Source of the DNA: Flavisolibacter ginsengisoli DSM 18119
GTDB lineage: Bacteria > Bacteroidota > Bacteroidia > Chitinophagales > Chitinophagaceae
Assembly: GCF_900129295.1 (NCBI RefSeq)
Contig: NZ_FQUU01000012.1
Location: 1-64,000 of the forward strand
Reading direction: 5' to 3'
Length of the DNA stretch: 64,000 nt
Made by a program: the position numbers and the translations under genes. Within the stretch, counting starts at the first letter, position 1, and each line of letters starts with the position of its first letter. Positions 50,584 through 59,006 of this stretch are shown in pieces. Below the pieces are notes generated by a model. The model made no database searches, was not told where the DNA came from, and worked only from the letters and a program-made list of their open reading frames with translations.

Positions 50584-52530
50584 TTAAAATCCTTTCTTGT
50601 CTTTAGATGGCAGCGTTTCAGTAAGCCATTTAAAAAACTCCCGCTGCCACACCAATGCATTCTGACTATTTAATACCCAATGGTTTTCATCAGGCAGGTA
50701 GAGCAGTTTACTTTTAATACCTCTGAGCTGTGCAGCCTGGAATGCCTGCAATCCCTGTTCTATGGGAACCCTGTAGTCTTTTCCACCCTGCACGATCATG
50801 ATGGGCGTATTCCATTTATCAACATAGTTGATAGGGTTAAATAAGGAATAGGACTTCTGCGCTGCTGCATTTTTCTTATCCCAGTATGGACCACCCCAGT
50901 CCCAGTTGACAAACCACAACTCTTCCGTTGTACCATACATGCTGCGCATATCAAAAATGCCATCATGCGCTATAAAGCTTTTAAAACGGTTGTTGTGAAT
51001 GCCTGCCAGCATATACACAGAATAACCTCCATAAGAAGCGCCTATACACCCCAGTCTGTCCTTGTCAACATATTTTTCTTTGGCAGCAGCATCTATTGCA
51101 GACAGGTAGTCTTTCATAGCCTGTCCACCATGGTCTTTGCTGATCTCTTCATTCCATTTGGTGCCATGACCGGGCATACCACGTCGGTTAGGCGCTACAA
51201 CAATATATCCCTGCGACGCCATCAACTGGAAGTTCCAGCGAAAAGAATAAAACTGCGTTAAGGCTGATTGCGGACCTCCCTGGCAATACAAAAGGGTTGG
51301 ATATTTCTTAGCCGGATCAAAGCCTGGCGGATATACCATCCATACAAGCATCTGCTTCCCGTCCGTTGTAGTAACAAACTTTCTTTCTGTTTTGCATTGA
51401 GCCAGAGAAGCGTTCATGTTGTCATTTACATGCGTCAGTTGCTTCATGCTACCGCTATTGACATCTACTGTATACAATTCTGCGGCATGGTTCATATCTG
51501 TTTTTGAAACCACCAGCGTATTGCCTTTTTGACCTACTATTCCTGTAATATCAAAATCACCTTTAGTTAATTGTTGTATGGTTGGCAGTTTTTTAGTTAG
51601 CCCTGTATAGTCCACTTTAAATAATTGAAGTGTACCGTTGATAGGAGCATAGAAGAAAAGACTCCTGCCATCTTCAGCCCAGCGGAAACCCTCCACGTGG
51701 ATATCATCCCTGTGCCCTGTCAGGTTAATTATACCTGCAGGTGTGGTAGCCAGCAGGTCCTGTTTATCAGATTCATAACCTTCGCGTTTCATACTTAGCC
51801 AGGCAAGCACTCCATTCTTGCTATAGGATGGATTGATATCATAACCAGGGCGGCCAACGGTAAGGTTTTTTGTTTTGCCAGTTGCTATATCATATTCATA
51901 CAGGTCGGTATTGGTGCTGATGGCATAATCCTTACCATACTTTTTCTTGGTAACATATACTACATGCCTGCTATCGGGGTTCCAGATATAATCTTCATCA
52001 CCGCCAAAAGGTTTTTGCGGTGCATCAAAGGGTTCACCAGGCATCAGGTCTTTTTCTTCTGATGTTTTGCCTACAGGAGCCAGGAACACATGGTCAAACT
52101 TTCCATCCTCCCAGGTATCCCAATGCCTGTTATTGAGGTTATCGAAAACATAGGCATTTGATTGAGGAAGATCGGGATACAGATCGTTGCCTTTGATCTT
52201 TTTAACCTGCACTTCTTTATTATAGATGATATACCTGCCATCTGGTGAAATATTCTTATTAGGTAGTAAGCTATCGACATTTGTTATGACTTCCGGCTCA
52301 CCGCCATTTACAGGAATGCGATAAGTGGCACTTGATGAACGGTTCGCTTCCACATTTGGGGTGTTGACACTATAAAGCACATATTGACCGTCTTTAGAGA
52401 TGCCCAGCCCGGAAACCCTTCCAAGTTTCCATAGCAATTCAGGTGTTAGCAGTTGCTTGTCCTGGTTGGTTTGTGCCAATACTATAAAAGGCAGCAAAAC
52501 AATAATCAAACATTTTATCTTTTTATTCAT
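50584..52530 (-). CDS. Secreted S9 family (prolyl oligopeptidase-like) peptidase
   Basis: A 648-residue exported peptidase. Signal peptide to IVLAQ (~20). The N-terminal beta-propeller (~30-370) has PD40-like repeats such as VSGLGISKDGQYVLYSVN and NPSYSKNGVLAWLS. The alpha/beta hydrolase domain (~385-640) has the catalytic Ser499 in IGASYGGYSVYM, Asp in VQGGKDYRVPIEQG and His in LPDENHWVLN. It would cleave peptides in the periplasm or outside. It faces the GH5 gene on the same strand with 92 bp between; its location suggests general nutrient scavenging. Confidence 0.93.
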   Translation of the reverse strand: MNKKIKCLIIVLLPFIVLAQTNQDKQLLTPELLWKLGRVSGLGISKDGQYVLYSVNTPNVEANRSSSATYRIPVNGGEPEVITNVDSLLPNKNISPDGRYIIYNKEVQVKKIKGNDLYPDLPQSNAYVFDNLNNRHWDTWEDGKFDHVFLAPVGKTSEEKDLMPGEPFDAPQKPFGGDEDYIWNPDSRHVVYVTKKKYGKDYAISTNTDLYEYDIATGKTKNLTVGRPGYDINPSYSKNGVLAWLSMKREGYESDKQDLLATTPAGIINLTGHRDDIHVEGFRWAEDGRSLFFYAPINGTLQLFKVDYTGLTKKLPTIQQLTKGDFDITGIVGQKGNTLVVSKTDMNHAAELYTVDVNSGSMKQLTHVNDNMNASLAQCKTERKFVTTTDGKQMLVWMVYPPGFDPAKKYPTLLYCQGGPQSALTQFYSFRWNFQLMASQGYIVVAPNRRGMPGHGTKWNEEISKDHGGQAMKDYLSAIDAAAKEKYVDKDRLGCIGASYGGYSVYMLAGIHNNRFKSFIAHDGIFDMRSMYGTTEELWFVNWDWGGPYWDKKNAAAQKSYSLFNPINYVDKWNTPIMIVQGGKDYRVPIEQGLQAFQAAQLRGIKSKLLYLPDENHWVLNSQNALVWQREFFKWLTETLPSKDKKGF

Positions 52531-52622
52531 ATCAGCAATGTTTTTGCATAGCTAAAATACCATTAAGCTGCCGCATGTACACATACCCTATATCAAGGCT
52601 CCTAAGTTCTCTCCAGGTTCCC

Positions 52623-54395
52623 TTATTTTTTTCGATCGAAGCTTATAGAACTAAAATCAAATCCTCCTTTGCCTGCATATATCCTAAGCAATTGCCTGCC
52701 AGCAGCAAGGTTCACATTTTTAAACCACAGGGTTGTCCATTTTTTTGCACCAGTAAGAGGTACCATTTGTTTATTGCCAGCTATTTTATTATTGATGGTA
52801 ATGGATACTGCACCACCGGTAATCTCTGATGCTACAGACAGGCCAATGTTATAAATTCCTTTTTGCTTTACATCAATGGTGTATTGCAGCCATTCACCGG
52901 CTTCAATATGATTTACATAATAGGTTTCATAATGAGCTGAGTCCATTACAATGTCCACACCATCATTTCTATACGTCCTTCCCCTGTTGCCAACCCCTTT
53001 TATACCAGACACCCTGTAATCTGCTGTATCACTATCCCAATAGGCATATCCATTTTTACCCAGGTCATAATTTACTGCCTTTAATACGGTTCCATTCTGG
53101 ATATTGTTTTTTGCAAAAGGGACCGTTTTATTGATATGTGGCTGGCGCATCAGCGCATCTATTACGTCCCGGTGCACCCTGTTGGTGCCTACCCTTGTAT
53201 AAGTGGCCAGTTCCAGCAAACCACTATAGGCATTACTTTCACGAGGCTTTTCTCCCTTGCCGTTCCAGTAGTTCAAAACATCCTGGTAATTCAGGTTGGA
53301 TCTTATTTGTAAAGGATTATTCACACCAAGCTTTTTCAATGGCCACCATGCCCAGCCAATATTATTTTCTTCCAGCAGTTGCACCGCCTGGGCATACCAA
53401 ACATTTGAATTCTCACCTGTTTCACCCAGCCATACAGGTACATTGTATTGTTCGCGAGTGTCTACTATTTTCTGTATGGAAGCCTTGTCGTTTTTATTCC
53501 AGTATTTATGAAAGCTAAGCACCATATTATCATCCCATGGCGGCAACATGCCATTGTAATTATTGCCCCAGCCGTTGCCTTCAATAACAATGATGTGATT
53601 ATGATCTACTTCTCTTATCGCCTTTGTTATATCTACCAGCAGCTTTTTCAATGGTTCATTCCTGGTTTCCTTCAGGCCGTTCCTGTCTGCAGTATCAGTA
53701 AATCCATAATTGGGTTCATTCAAAATATCGTAGGCCCCTATCCATTGTTTGCCTGCATACCTTTCAGCCAGCTTTTTCCATAAAGCAATGGTCTTATTCC
53801 TGTTGGCCTCACTCTCCCATAAAGAAGGAAGTGATGGGTCGCGATCAGAGATATTGAGGTCATTTCCCTGCCCGCCAGGAGCAGCATGCAGGTCAAGGAT
53901 CAAATAAATTTTATTGGCTGCACACCAGGCCAGCAAGCTATCCACCATTTCAAATCCCCTGGTAAGCCAGGTATTTTGTCCTGCTACTGGTTCTTTTTCT
54001 ACCGGCAGGGTAAAAAGATTATAATGCATGGGCAACCGTACCGAATTGAATCCCCATGACCTTAATGAATCTATGTCACCCCTGGTAGTATGGTTGGCCA
54101 GCCAGGTATCATAGAATTCCTGCGTAGCTTCAGGTCCTATGAGTGAATCTATTCTTTGCCTGATCTTGTGTTGTTGTTGTCCTTCAGCCGTTATACCCAG
54201 CATATAACCTTCCTGCAACATCCAACCCCCAAGCCCTATACCTCGCAACAATACATTCTGCCCTTTTTCATTGACAATGTCCTTACCCTTTGCCTTCAAA
54301 AATCCCTGGGCCCTGAGTAGAGGTTGAAAAGCAAACAATAAGCAGGCAATAAACAGGAAGGATTTTATTATAGTGCTTTTGATTTTTTTATTCAT
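52623..54395 (-). CDS. GH5-family glycoside hydrolase with C-terminal CBM6-like module
   Basis: A 590-residue secreted enzyme with a signal peptide to about residue 29 (LLFAFQPLLRAQ). The GH5 TIM barrel (~32-420) shows GIGLGGWMLQEGYML, WGFNSVRLPMHYNLF, acid/base Glu227 in YDILNEPNYGF and nucleophile Glu325 in VWLGETGEN, with HKYWNKND as the His motif. Residues ~455-590 are a CBM6-like sandwich (GYAYWDSDTADYR, HIEAGEWLQYTIDVKQKGIY, GAKKWTTLWFKNVNLAAGR). Activity is probably on a beta-glucan (exo-1,3- or 1,6-glucanase-like) but is not certain. The GH30 gene is 48 bp upstream on the same strand, so they share an operon. Confidence 0.9.
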   Translation of the reverse strand: MNKKIKSTIIKSFLFIACLLFAFQPLLRAQGFLKAKGKDIVNEKGQNVLLRGIGLGGWMLQEGYMLGITAEGQQQHKIRQRIDSLIGPEATQEFYDTWLANHTTRGDIDSLRSWGFNSVRLPMHYNLFTLPVEKEPVAGQNTWLTRGFEMVDSLLAWCAANKIYLILDLHAAPGGQGNDLNISDRDPSLPSLWESEANRNKTIALWKKLAERYAGKQWIGAYDILNEPNYGFTDTADRNGLKETRNEPLKKLLVDITKAIREVDHNHIIVIEGNGWGNNYNGMLPPWDDNMVLSFHKYWNKNDKASIQKIVDTREQYNVPVWLGETGENSNVWYAQAVQLLEENNIGWAWWPLKKLGVNNPLQIRSNLNYQDVLNYWNGKGEKPRESNAYSGLLELATYTRVGTNRVHRDVIDALMRQPHINKTVPFAKNNIQNGTVLKAVNYDLGKNGYAYWDSDTADYRVSGIKGVGNRGRTYRNDGVDIVMDSAHYETYYVNHIEAGEWLQYTIDVKQKGIYNIGLSVASEITGGAVSITINNKIAGNKQMVPLTGAKKWTTLWFKNVNLAAGRQLLRIYAGKGGFDFSSISFDRKK

Positions 54396-54443
54396 AACAA
54401 GTAATTCAAATAAGGTTGTAGTATAAAATAACAGTCCCCAGGC

Positions 54444-55859
54444 CTACCATACATATGTAGCAACTGCCCCTTTTTTCAATTGAGCATTAACAGCCCTGGA
54501 TCTATACCGGATGATAAATGATTGATCCTTTTCGGAAATATTCGCTACCAGTAAGACCATTTTTCCTGCCGGTGTTTTAAAGGCCACATTCTTCAAACTA
54601 TCAGAAGTGCTGGAACCAATGCGAATTGATCCCGGGGGAACAAATTTCGATACATGAGCCAATGCATACCAGGCCAGGTTGCGGGTTACTTTATCGTCAT
54701 CAATGGTCACTGCACCCTGGCACATGCTGCAGCCACCCCTATCTGTAAATGGCTTATTTTCAGGGTCTGCAGCCAGGTTCCATAACAATACATTTCTACA
54801 CCAGTTACGGCAGGCCCCTATGATCACTCTTTCCACCGGATCAGCAATATGAAAACCATTAGATGCATCCGGCTGCACCACCATCTGTTCTGTAAAATAG
54901 ATATGCTTATCCGGGTGTTCATTATGCACGTCAGTGAGCGCTTCTATGTCACCTCCATACAAATGAAATCCCGAACCATCAATATATTTCCTGGCCTCTT
55001 TGTCATTCAGAATATCTATCGGGTAGTCTGGCCTGTCTGCATTATGGTCGTAGATAATGATCTTTGTTTTAATGCCTGCTTTTGCAAAGGCTGGCCCTAA
55101 ATGGTCTTTGATGAATATAGCTTCATCTGGGGCTGGTAACAACAGGCTGGGGTTATTACCCGGATGCAGGGGTTCATTTTGAACCGTCACAGCATCTATA
55201 GTAACTCCTTCCTTTGCCATGCCCTGTATATACAAAACAAAATATTTGGCATAAGCAGCATAATATTCAGGATTCAATCTTCCGCCTCTTGTATCATGGT
55301 TGGTCTTCATCCACGCAGGTGGTGACCATGGCGATCCAAGGATCTTTATTTTTGGTGCTATGGCCAATATCTCTTTCAACACTGGTATCACATCTTTCTT
55401 ATCAGGTCCCAGGTCGAAGTGCTTCATGGCTGTATCTGTTTCTCCTGGTGGCATATCATCATAAGAGAATACATGATCGTTCAGATCAGAAGCCCCAATG
55501 CTTACCCGCAGGTAGCTCACACCAATATTATTACCTGCCGTAGTAAACAATTCATTCAATAAAGCTTTCCTAGTGGGCGCAGACATTTTAATGATGTGGG
55601 TAGCACTACCGCCTGTTAATGCAAATCCAAATCCATCCATGGTCTGAAAGACCTCCTTATCATTTACATTGATCACGGCACCGTTGCCAGCTGCTTTTGC
55701 TGACGTGGGCAGGGCTTTTTGTTTTTGCAATACAGCGGTATTATCGGGGTTGGTCAACCACCAGTTAACAATTGACTGCTGCCCATCAACCTTCAATTGC
55801 AAAAAAGTAAAAAGAAAAAAAAGGAAACCAATTCCTGAATGTTTGCGAGGAGCTACCAT
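54444..55859 (-). CDS. GH30-family glycoside hydrolase
   Basis: A 471-residue secreted enzyme starting at the ATG at 55857-55859, which opens a signal peptide (KHSGIGFLFFLFTFLQLKVD); the frame continues upstream without conserved sequence. GH30 features: QTMDGFGFALTGGSATHIIK, YLRVSIGASDLNDHVFSYDD, KILGSPWSPPAWMKTN, acid/base Glu229 in VTVQNEPLHPG and nucleophile Glu324 in YFTEQMVV, then ERVIIGACRNWCRNVLLWNL and the side beta-domain. Family members include glucosylceramidases and beta-1,6-glucanases. With GH5 next door, beta-1,6-linked fungal or plant glucan is a plausible substrate. Confidence 0.93.
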   Translation of the reverse strand: MVAPRKHSGIGFLFFLFTFLQLKVDGQQSIVNWWLTNPDNTAVLQKQKALPTSAKAAGNGAVINVNDKEVFQTMDGFGFALTGGSATHIIKMSAPTRKALLNELFTTAGNNIGVSYLRVSIGASDLNDHVFSYDDMPPGETDTAMKHFDLGPDKKDVIPVLKEILAIAPKIKILGSPWSPPAWMKTNHDTRGGRLNPEYYAAYAKYFVLYIQGMAKEGVTIDAVTVQNEPLHPGNNPSLLLPAPDEAIFIKDHLGPAFAKAGIKTKIIIYDHNADRPDYPIDILNDKEARKYIDGSGFHLYGGDIEALTDVHNEHPDKHIYFTEQMVVQPDASNGFHIADPVERVIIGACRNWCRNVLLWNLAADPENKPFTDRGGCSMCQGAVTIDDDKVTRNLAWYALAHVSKFVPPGSIRIGSSTSDSLKNVAFKTPAGKMVLLVANISEKDQSFIIRYRSRAVNAQLKKGAVATYVW

Positions 55860-56285
55860 GCGTTTACAATTAAAAGTGAAATAGAATATGACGCAATGTA
55901 AAGACCATTTATAACATAGGGAATGATAACCCTCAAGGGAATCAATGGCTTGATCAATTGAAAAGACAAGCAAATCCACAAATATTCACCCCATTCAGAC
56001 CTTCAAATCCCCAATTCATCCAACTTACTATTTACAAACCTCAAAAAACAATACATCTTCACGTAGATATACGAATAAAAAGCGGCCTGTAGTGTTTGGC
56101 ATATCTTTTTCTTTATTAGTACTGTTCGGTATTCCTTTAGTGAAAAAAGATATCGTGTCAGAGCATCGGAAATGCTGAAAAATTTGTCTATCTTATTATC
56201 CAGTTCCATCCTCTGAATTCCGACCGGAATCCGTTACATATCCTACGATCGATTAATTAGCCTTTCATCCTGAATTATTGTACAC
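55860..56285. other. Intergenic region upstream of the GH30-GH5 operon
   Basis: 426 bases between divergent genes. A leftward 68-residue frame (56003-56209, MELDNKIDKFFSISDALTRY at its start) is possible but AT-driven and unrecognised, so I do not call it. No consensus promoter or hairpin was found. Confidence 0.45.
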
Positions 56286-56537
56286 ATGAATCAATTACTG
56301 GACATAACGGGTCATTTTATTTACCTCGCCGTAAGCGTCATTTTATTCCCACTGATGGTTGTTTTGGATTGCTTCCTAGGCTTATGGATGTTTGCTAAAT
56401 ATTCAAAGAAGCTGGTTCGCCGTCTTTCCATCCGCGCCCGCCAGAAACAAAAACAGGAAGTTTATCCCCTGGATCTTCGCAAAGCATTGGTTTACCTGCG
56501 CTCCAAATCAATGAATATTCATGTAAATGGAAATTGA
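56286..56537 (+). CDS. Small membrane-anchored protein
   Basis: An 83-residue protein with one long or two short hydrophobic segments at ~8-38 (FIYLAVSVILFPLMVVLDCF), then a basic tail (KKLVRRLSIRARQKQKQEVY) and LDLRKALVYLRSKSMN. The topology predicts an N-terminal anchor with a cytoplasmic positive tail. Unrecognised family. It stands alone, and a cluster of short tandem repeats follows. Confidence 0.55.
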   Translation: MNQLLDITGHFIYLAVSVILFPLMVVLDCFLGLWMFAKYSKKLVRRLSIRARQKQKQEVYPLDLRKALVYLRSKSMNIHVNGN

Positions 56538-56578
56538 TTTTGTGTAAACATTCAAATAAGTATATAGTATAAATTGGG

Positions 56579-56610
56579 GTTGAAAAGTTGACGGGTTGAC
56601 TAGTTGAAAA
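56579..56610 (+). repeat. 8-nt tandem array (GTTGANNN)
   Basis: Four consecutive 8-nt units GTTGAAAA, GTTGACGG, GTTGACTA, GTTGAAAA. It shares period and unit with the array at 31007-31038. Start of a 407-base gene-free stretch (56538-56944) that holds mainly such arrays. Confidence 0.65.
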
Positions 56611-56676
56611 GTAGGAAACCTCCCGGACATCCCCAATAATCCATTCTAATCTTATCAATCTTAGTTCTCCTCTTCC

Positions 56677-56711
56677 TTGAATATTGAACATTGAGCATTG
56701 TTTATTGAGCA
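56677..56711 (+). repeat. 7-nt tandem array (TTGANNA)
   Basis: Five 7-nt units: TTGAATA, TTGAACA, TTGAGCA, TTGTTTA, TTGAGCA. A leftward frame across it (56395-56712) is a translation of the repeat. Third base and fifth to sixth bases vary, the TTGA core is kept in four of five. Confidence 0.65.
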
Positions 56712-56770
56712 TTTCAAATGGTCTAAAATATGTTCAGTTAAAAAAGCCTCTCCAACCTAAACAACTTCGA

Positions 56771-56833
56771 TATTCGACATTCCTTGTTCTATTGTTCGAC
56801 ATTCAATAATCCTTGTTCTATTGTTCGACATTC
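56771..56833 (+). repeat. 29-nt direct repeat with TTCGACATTC core
   Basis: An exact 24-nt sequence occurs at 56781-56804 and 56810-56833 (29-nt period), and its last half (TATTCGACATTCC) also at 56771-56783. Internally the TTC triplet recurs at about 7-8-nt steps, so it may be a more evolved form of the 7-nt arrays. No gene is visible within. Confidence 0.7.
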
Positions 56834-56944
56834 CCATTCTTCGTACCTTCCCTAAACAAAATCCCCCTCTCCAAACTACTCCTTATCCCCTGAATAGTTC
56901 AGCTTAAAAATGTATTCATTCTTAACCTCATAAACTATTCTTTT

Positions 56945-57676
56945 ATGGAAGAAACAATGACGCAAAAGCAAGCATTGACCACCGCTCAAAAGAATATGCT
57001 TGACTTTTTCCAGACACATGATGTAAAGTATGTTGCCGAAGATGGTGTGTACCGCAACCTTTGCACAGGCGAAACCTATACCGGCAGAGCCGAGGTAGGT
57101 GCCATGTTGCATTACATTTACCATGTAGCCTTCGATGCCAAAGCGGATATAAAGAATTACATCATCATTGAAGACAAGGCCCAGCTGGAGGCTATCATTC
57201 GTGGGAAGCATATCGGTGAATTCATGGGCATAGCTCCCACCAACAAGGAAGTCAGTTTTCCTGTCTGTGTGAGTTATGATCTGAAGGATGGATTAATCAA
57301 AGAAGCCCGCATCTACATGGCCAGTGATGTATTAATGCAGCAACTTGGCTCACCTTCAGCGGCCTCCAGTCAAAAAACCACCTTCCTGGTAAGGGATATC
57401 TTCAGGCTTAAATTCGGCCATTTCCGCGAAGCTAAAAAACTACTTGATGAGGCCAGGAGCAAACAGATGATGCCTGAGGCACAGAATATGCGGATACTCA
57501 CTGACTTTACCGGTGATTCTTACCGCCTGATCATGGAGGAAGGTTTTGAGCACCTGGCTGATTACGAGCTCTCACTTAGCAGCAGTATGCACGAAGAAGA
57601 ATGGAAGAAATGGTACGAAGAATTCAAACCACACGTGGAAAGCAGCCACAGGGAAATACTGAAACAAATCGGTTAG
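56945..57676 (+). CDS. SnoaL-like domain protein fused to a dimeric alpha/beta-barrel-like domain
   Basis: A 243-residue cytoplasmic protein of two parts. Residues ~12-137 are NTF2/SnoaL-like (NMLDFFQTHDVKYVAEDGVY, GRAEVGAMLHYIYHVAFDAK, GLIKEARIYMASDVLMQQLG), a fold used by polyketide cyclases and steroid isomerase-like proteins. Residues ~147-243 (TTFLVRDIFRLKFGHFREAK, MRILTDFTGDSYRLIMEEGF, EEEWKKWYEEFKPHVESSHR) look like a NIPSNAP/ferredoxin-like dimeric barrel. Each part is found alone in other proteins; the pairing suggests joint binding of a small ligand. Function unknown. Confidence 0.78.
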   Translation: MEETMTQKQALTTAQKNMLDFFQTHDVKYVAEDGVYRNLCTGETYTGRAEVGAMLHYIYHVAFDAKADIKNYIIIEDKAQLEAIIRGKHIGEFMGIAPTNKEVSFPVCVSYDLKDGLIKEARIYMASDVLMQQLGSPSAASSQKTTFLVRDIFRLKFGHFREAKKLLDEARSKQMMPEAQNMRILTDFTGDSYRLIMEEGFEHLADYELSLSSSMHEEEWKKWYEEFKPHVESSHREILKQIG

Positions 57677-57718
57677 CAATTAAGGTGCATTATTATTTCA
57701 TCTAATAGAGATAACCAG

Positions 57719-57749
57719 CAGCTCCATTAACCCTGGGGCTGTTTTTTTT
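57719..57749 (+). terminator. Rho-independent terminator
   Basis: CAGCTCCA (57719-57726) pairs with TGGGGCTG (57734-57741) with one G-T wobble, then eight T's, 43 bases after the SnoaL-fusion stop. Confidence 0.85.
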
Positions 57750-57774
57750 AAACACTGGCAAGGAATGACAGTGG

Positions 57775-57847
57775 CTTAATTAATGAACTGCATCAACATA
57801 TAAACTATGCGAAGGCATCTATTCTTAATTAATGATTTGCATAAACA
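57775..57847. repeat. 24-nt direct repeat, 49-nt period
   Basis: The 24-nt stretch at 57775-57798 recurs at 57824-57847 with 21 of 24 bases matching. Both contain the AT-rich TTAATTAATGA followed by GCAT. They lie downstream of the toxin gene. Confidence 0.55.
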
Positions 57848-57889
57848 ATATTGTTGTTGAAAGAGTAAGTGTCCTTTAAAAAGTTTTTC

Positions 57890-58273
57890 TTAGCTGTTAT
57901 TCTTCCTGGTATTGTGTTCCAACCAATAAATGATGTCATTGAAGTTGTATTTGCCTGAGGCTATACGTATTATAAACTGATATTTCTCTTCTTGAGTAGC
58001 AGTAATATCAAGGCCAGATTCCATTAATAATATTCGCATGAGTACATATCCAGTTCTTTTGTTTCCATCAACGAAAGGATGATTTATAAGAATACTTTCA
58101 ATAAGTGCAGAGGCCTTTTGTATTGCAGTCGTATATAGCTCTTTGCCATCAAATGTTGAGTAAGGCCTTGAAAGAGCAGATGACAATGTGCCATTATCCC
58201 TAATTCCATAGCTACCTCCAAATTGATCTATTAGAATTTTATGAATTTGCTCTACCTGACTAAGACTTATCAT
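57890..58273 (-). CDS. doc: Doc-family (Fic fold) toxin
   Basis: A 127-residue protein of the Death-on-curing family. The active motif HPFVDGNKRTG is complete (His65, then the anion hole NKR), in ILINHPFVDGNKRTGYVLM; the N-terminal VEQIHKILIDQFGGSYGIRD and RPYSTFDGKELYTTAIQKAS match Doc. Doc phosphorylates EF-Tu and stops translation. The ATG overlaps the end of the upstream small gene by 4 bp (58270-58273), the usual translational coupling of an antitoxin-toxin pair. The active motif is intact, so the toxin is probably functional. Confidence 0.92.
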   Translation of the reverse strand: MISLSQVEQIHKILIDQFGGSYGIRDNGTLSSALSRPYSTFDGKELYTTAIQKASALIESILINHPFVDGNKRTGYVLMRILLMESGLDITATQEEKYQFIIRIASGKYNFNDIIYWLEHNTRKNNS

Positions 58274-58458
58274 TGAGCAAGTTTCTCAAGGAGTTCCTTA
58301 TCCTCTGAAAGAATTCTTTGCAACACATCAGAATTAAGAGTGGCTGAATTTTTCCTTTCCTCCAGCTGTTTTAAAAAAGAGAGTAATTCTTCCAGTGCAT
58401 TACTGGAGAACTTGTCCAGAACCCGGTTAATTTCATATTTGATCTCGTCTTTGGACAT
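58270..58458 (-). CDS. Putative antitoxin of the Doc toxin
   Basis: A 62-residue, strongly helical and charged protein (MSKDEIKYEINRVLDKFSSN, ALEELLSFLKQLEERK), first gene of the pair and overlapping doc by 4 bp. It lacks the Phd/YefM N-terminal DNA-binding motif. The C-terminal segment (SDVLQRILSEDKELLEKLAQ) could cover the Doc active site as the Phd tail does. Its role as antitoxin rests on position and size; it resembles the small helical antitoxins paired with Doc in Bacteroidota and Cyanobacteria. Confidence 0.75.
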   Translation of the reverse strand: MSKDEIKYEINRVLDKFSSNALEELLSFLKQLEERKNSATLNSDVLQRILSEDKELLEKLAQ

Positions 58459-58601
58459 ACATTGATTTGTAAACTTAAAATTAATGACTTTATGTGAGGT
58501 TTTGAATAACTACAAACAATAAAGCTATGCGTTTGAAGGCATTTCATCCTCCGGCCTATTACCCTGACCTAACCTCTACTTTTCATTTACAGGTTGCAGT
58601 A

Positions 58602-59006
58602 TCAGCTTTGAATTATGCATAGCCTTTCCTTTATACGTTGGTTTAGTTTCTTACTTTCAAAGGCAAGCACGGTAAGAATTCCCAGTGTATAAGCCACAAA
58701 ATCCATCCATTCGAAACCAATTCCTATAACGGACCTGGCAACGACGTTGTTTTCGAGTCCGAGCCTGTTTACAATATGAAAATATTGAAGTGTTTCTATG
58801 AGGAAGGAGAACAACAGTACACCAACAGCAACTTTCCACACTGAAGCTTTTAAGACTGTTCTAACTGCGCAATAGATCAAAATAACCACAAGGTAATCGC
58901 CTACATAAGGCCTGACAAAAGCATCCCTTACAAAAACTGCAATCAAAACCTCAATTAAAAAAAGGATGATGGTGAGGATTAAATATTTCTTATTAAATGT
59001 GAACAT
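58602..59006 (-). CDS. DUF2809 family membrane protein
   Basis: A 134-residue protein with four membrane helices, starting at the ATG at 59004-59006 (MFTFNKKYLILTIILFLIEV). The layout VRDAFVRPYVGDYLVVILIY, LLFSFLIETLQYFHIVNRLG and a final GFEWMDFVAYTLGILTVLAF matches DUF2809 (VanZ-like topology). No function established. A longer version adds six residues of no conservation. Upstream lies the second 11-nt repeat array. Confidence 0.85.
   Translation of the reverse strand: MFTFNKKYLILTIILFLIEVLIAVFVRDAFVRPYVGDYLVVILIYCAVRTVLKASVWKVAVGVLLFSFLIETLQYFHIVNRLGLENNVVARSVIGIGFEWMDFVAYTLGILTVLAFESKKLNQRIKERLCIIQS

Noticed and set aside
56003-56209. 68-residue leftward frame (MELDNKIDKFF start)
   Set aside because: AT-driven, Tyr/Phe/Lys-rich, no recognised family; mentioned under the intergenic region only.
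56395-56712. Leftward 105-residue frame over the 7-nt array (MLNKQCSMFN start)
   Set aside because: It is a translation of the TTGANNA units and overlaps a better supported gene on the other strand.
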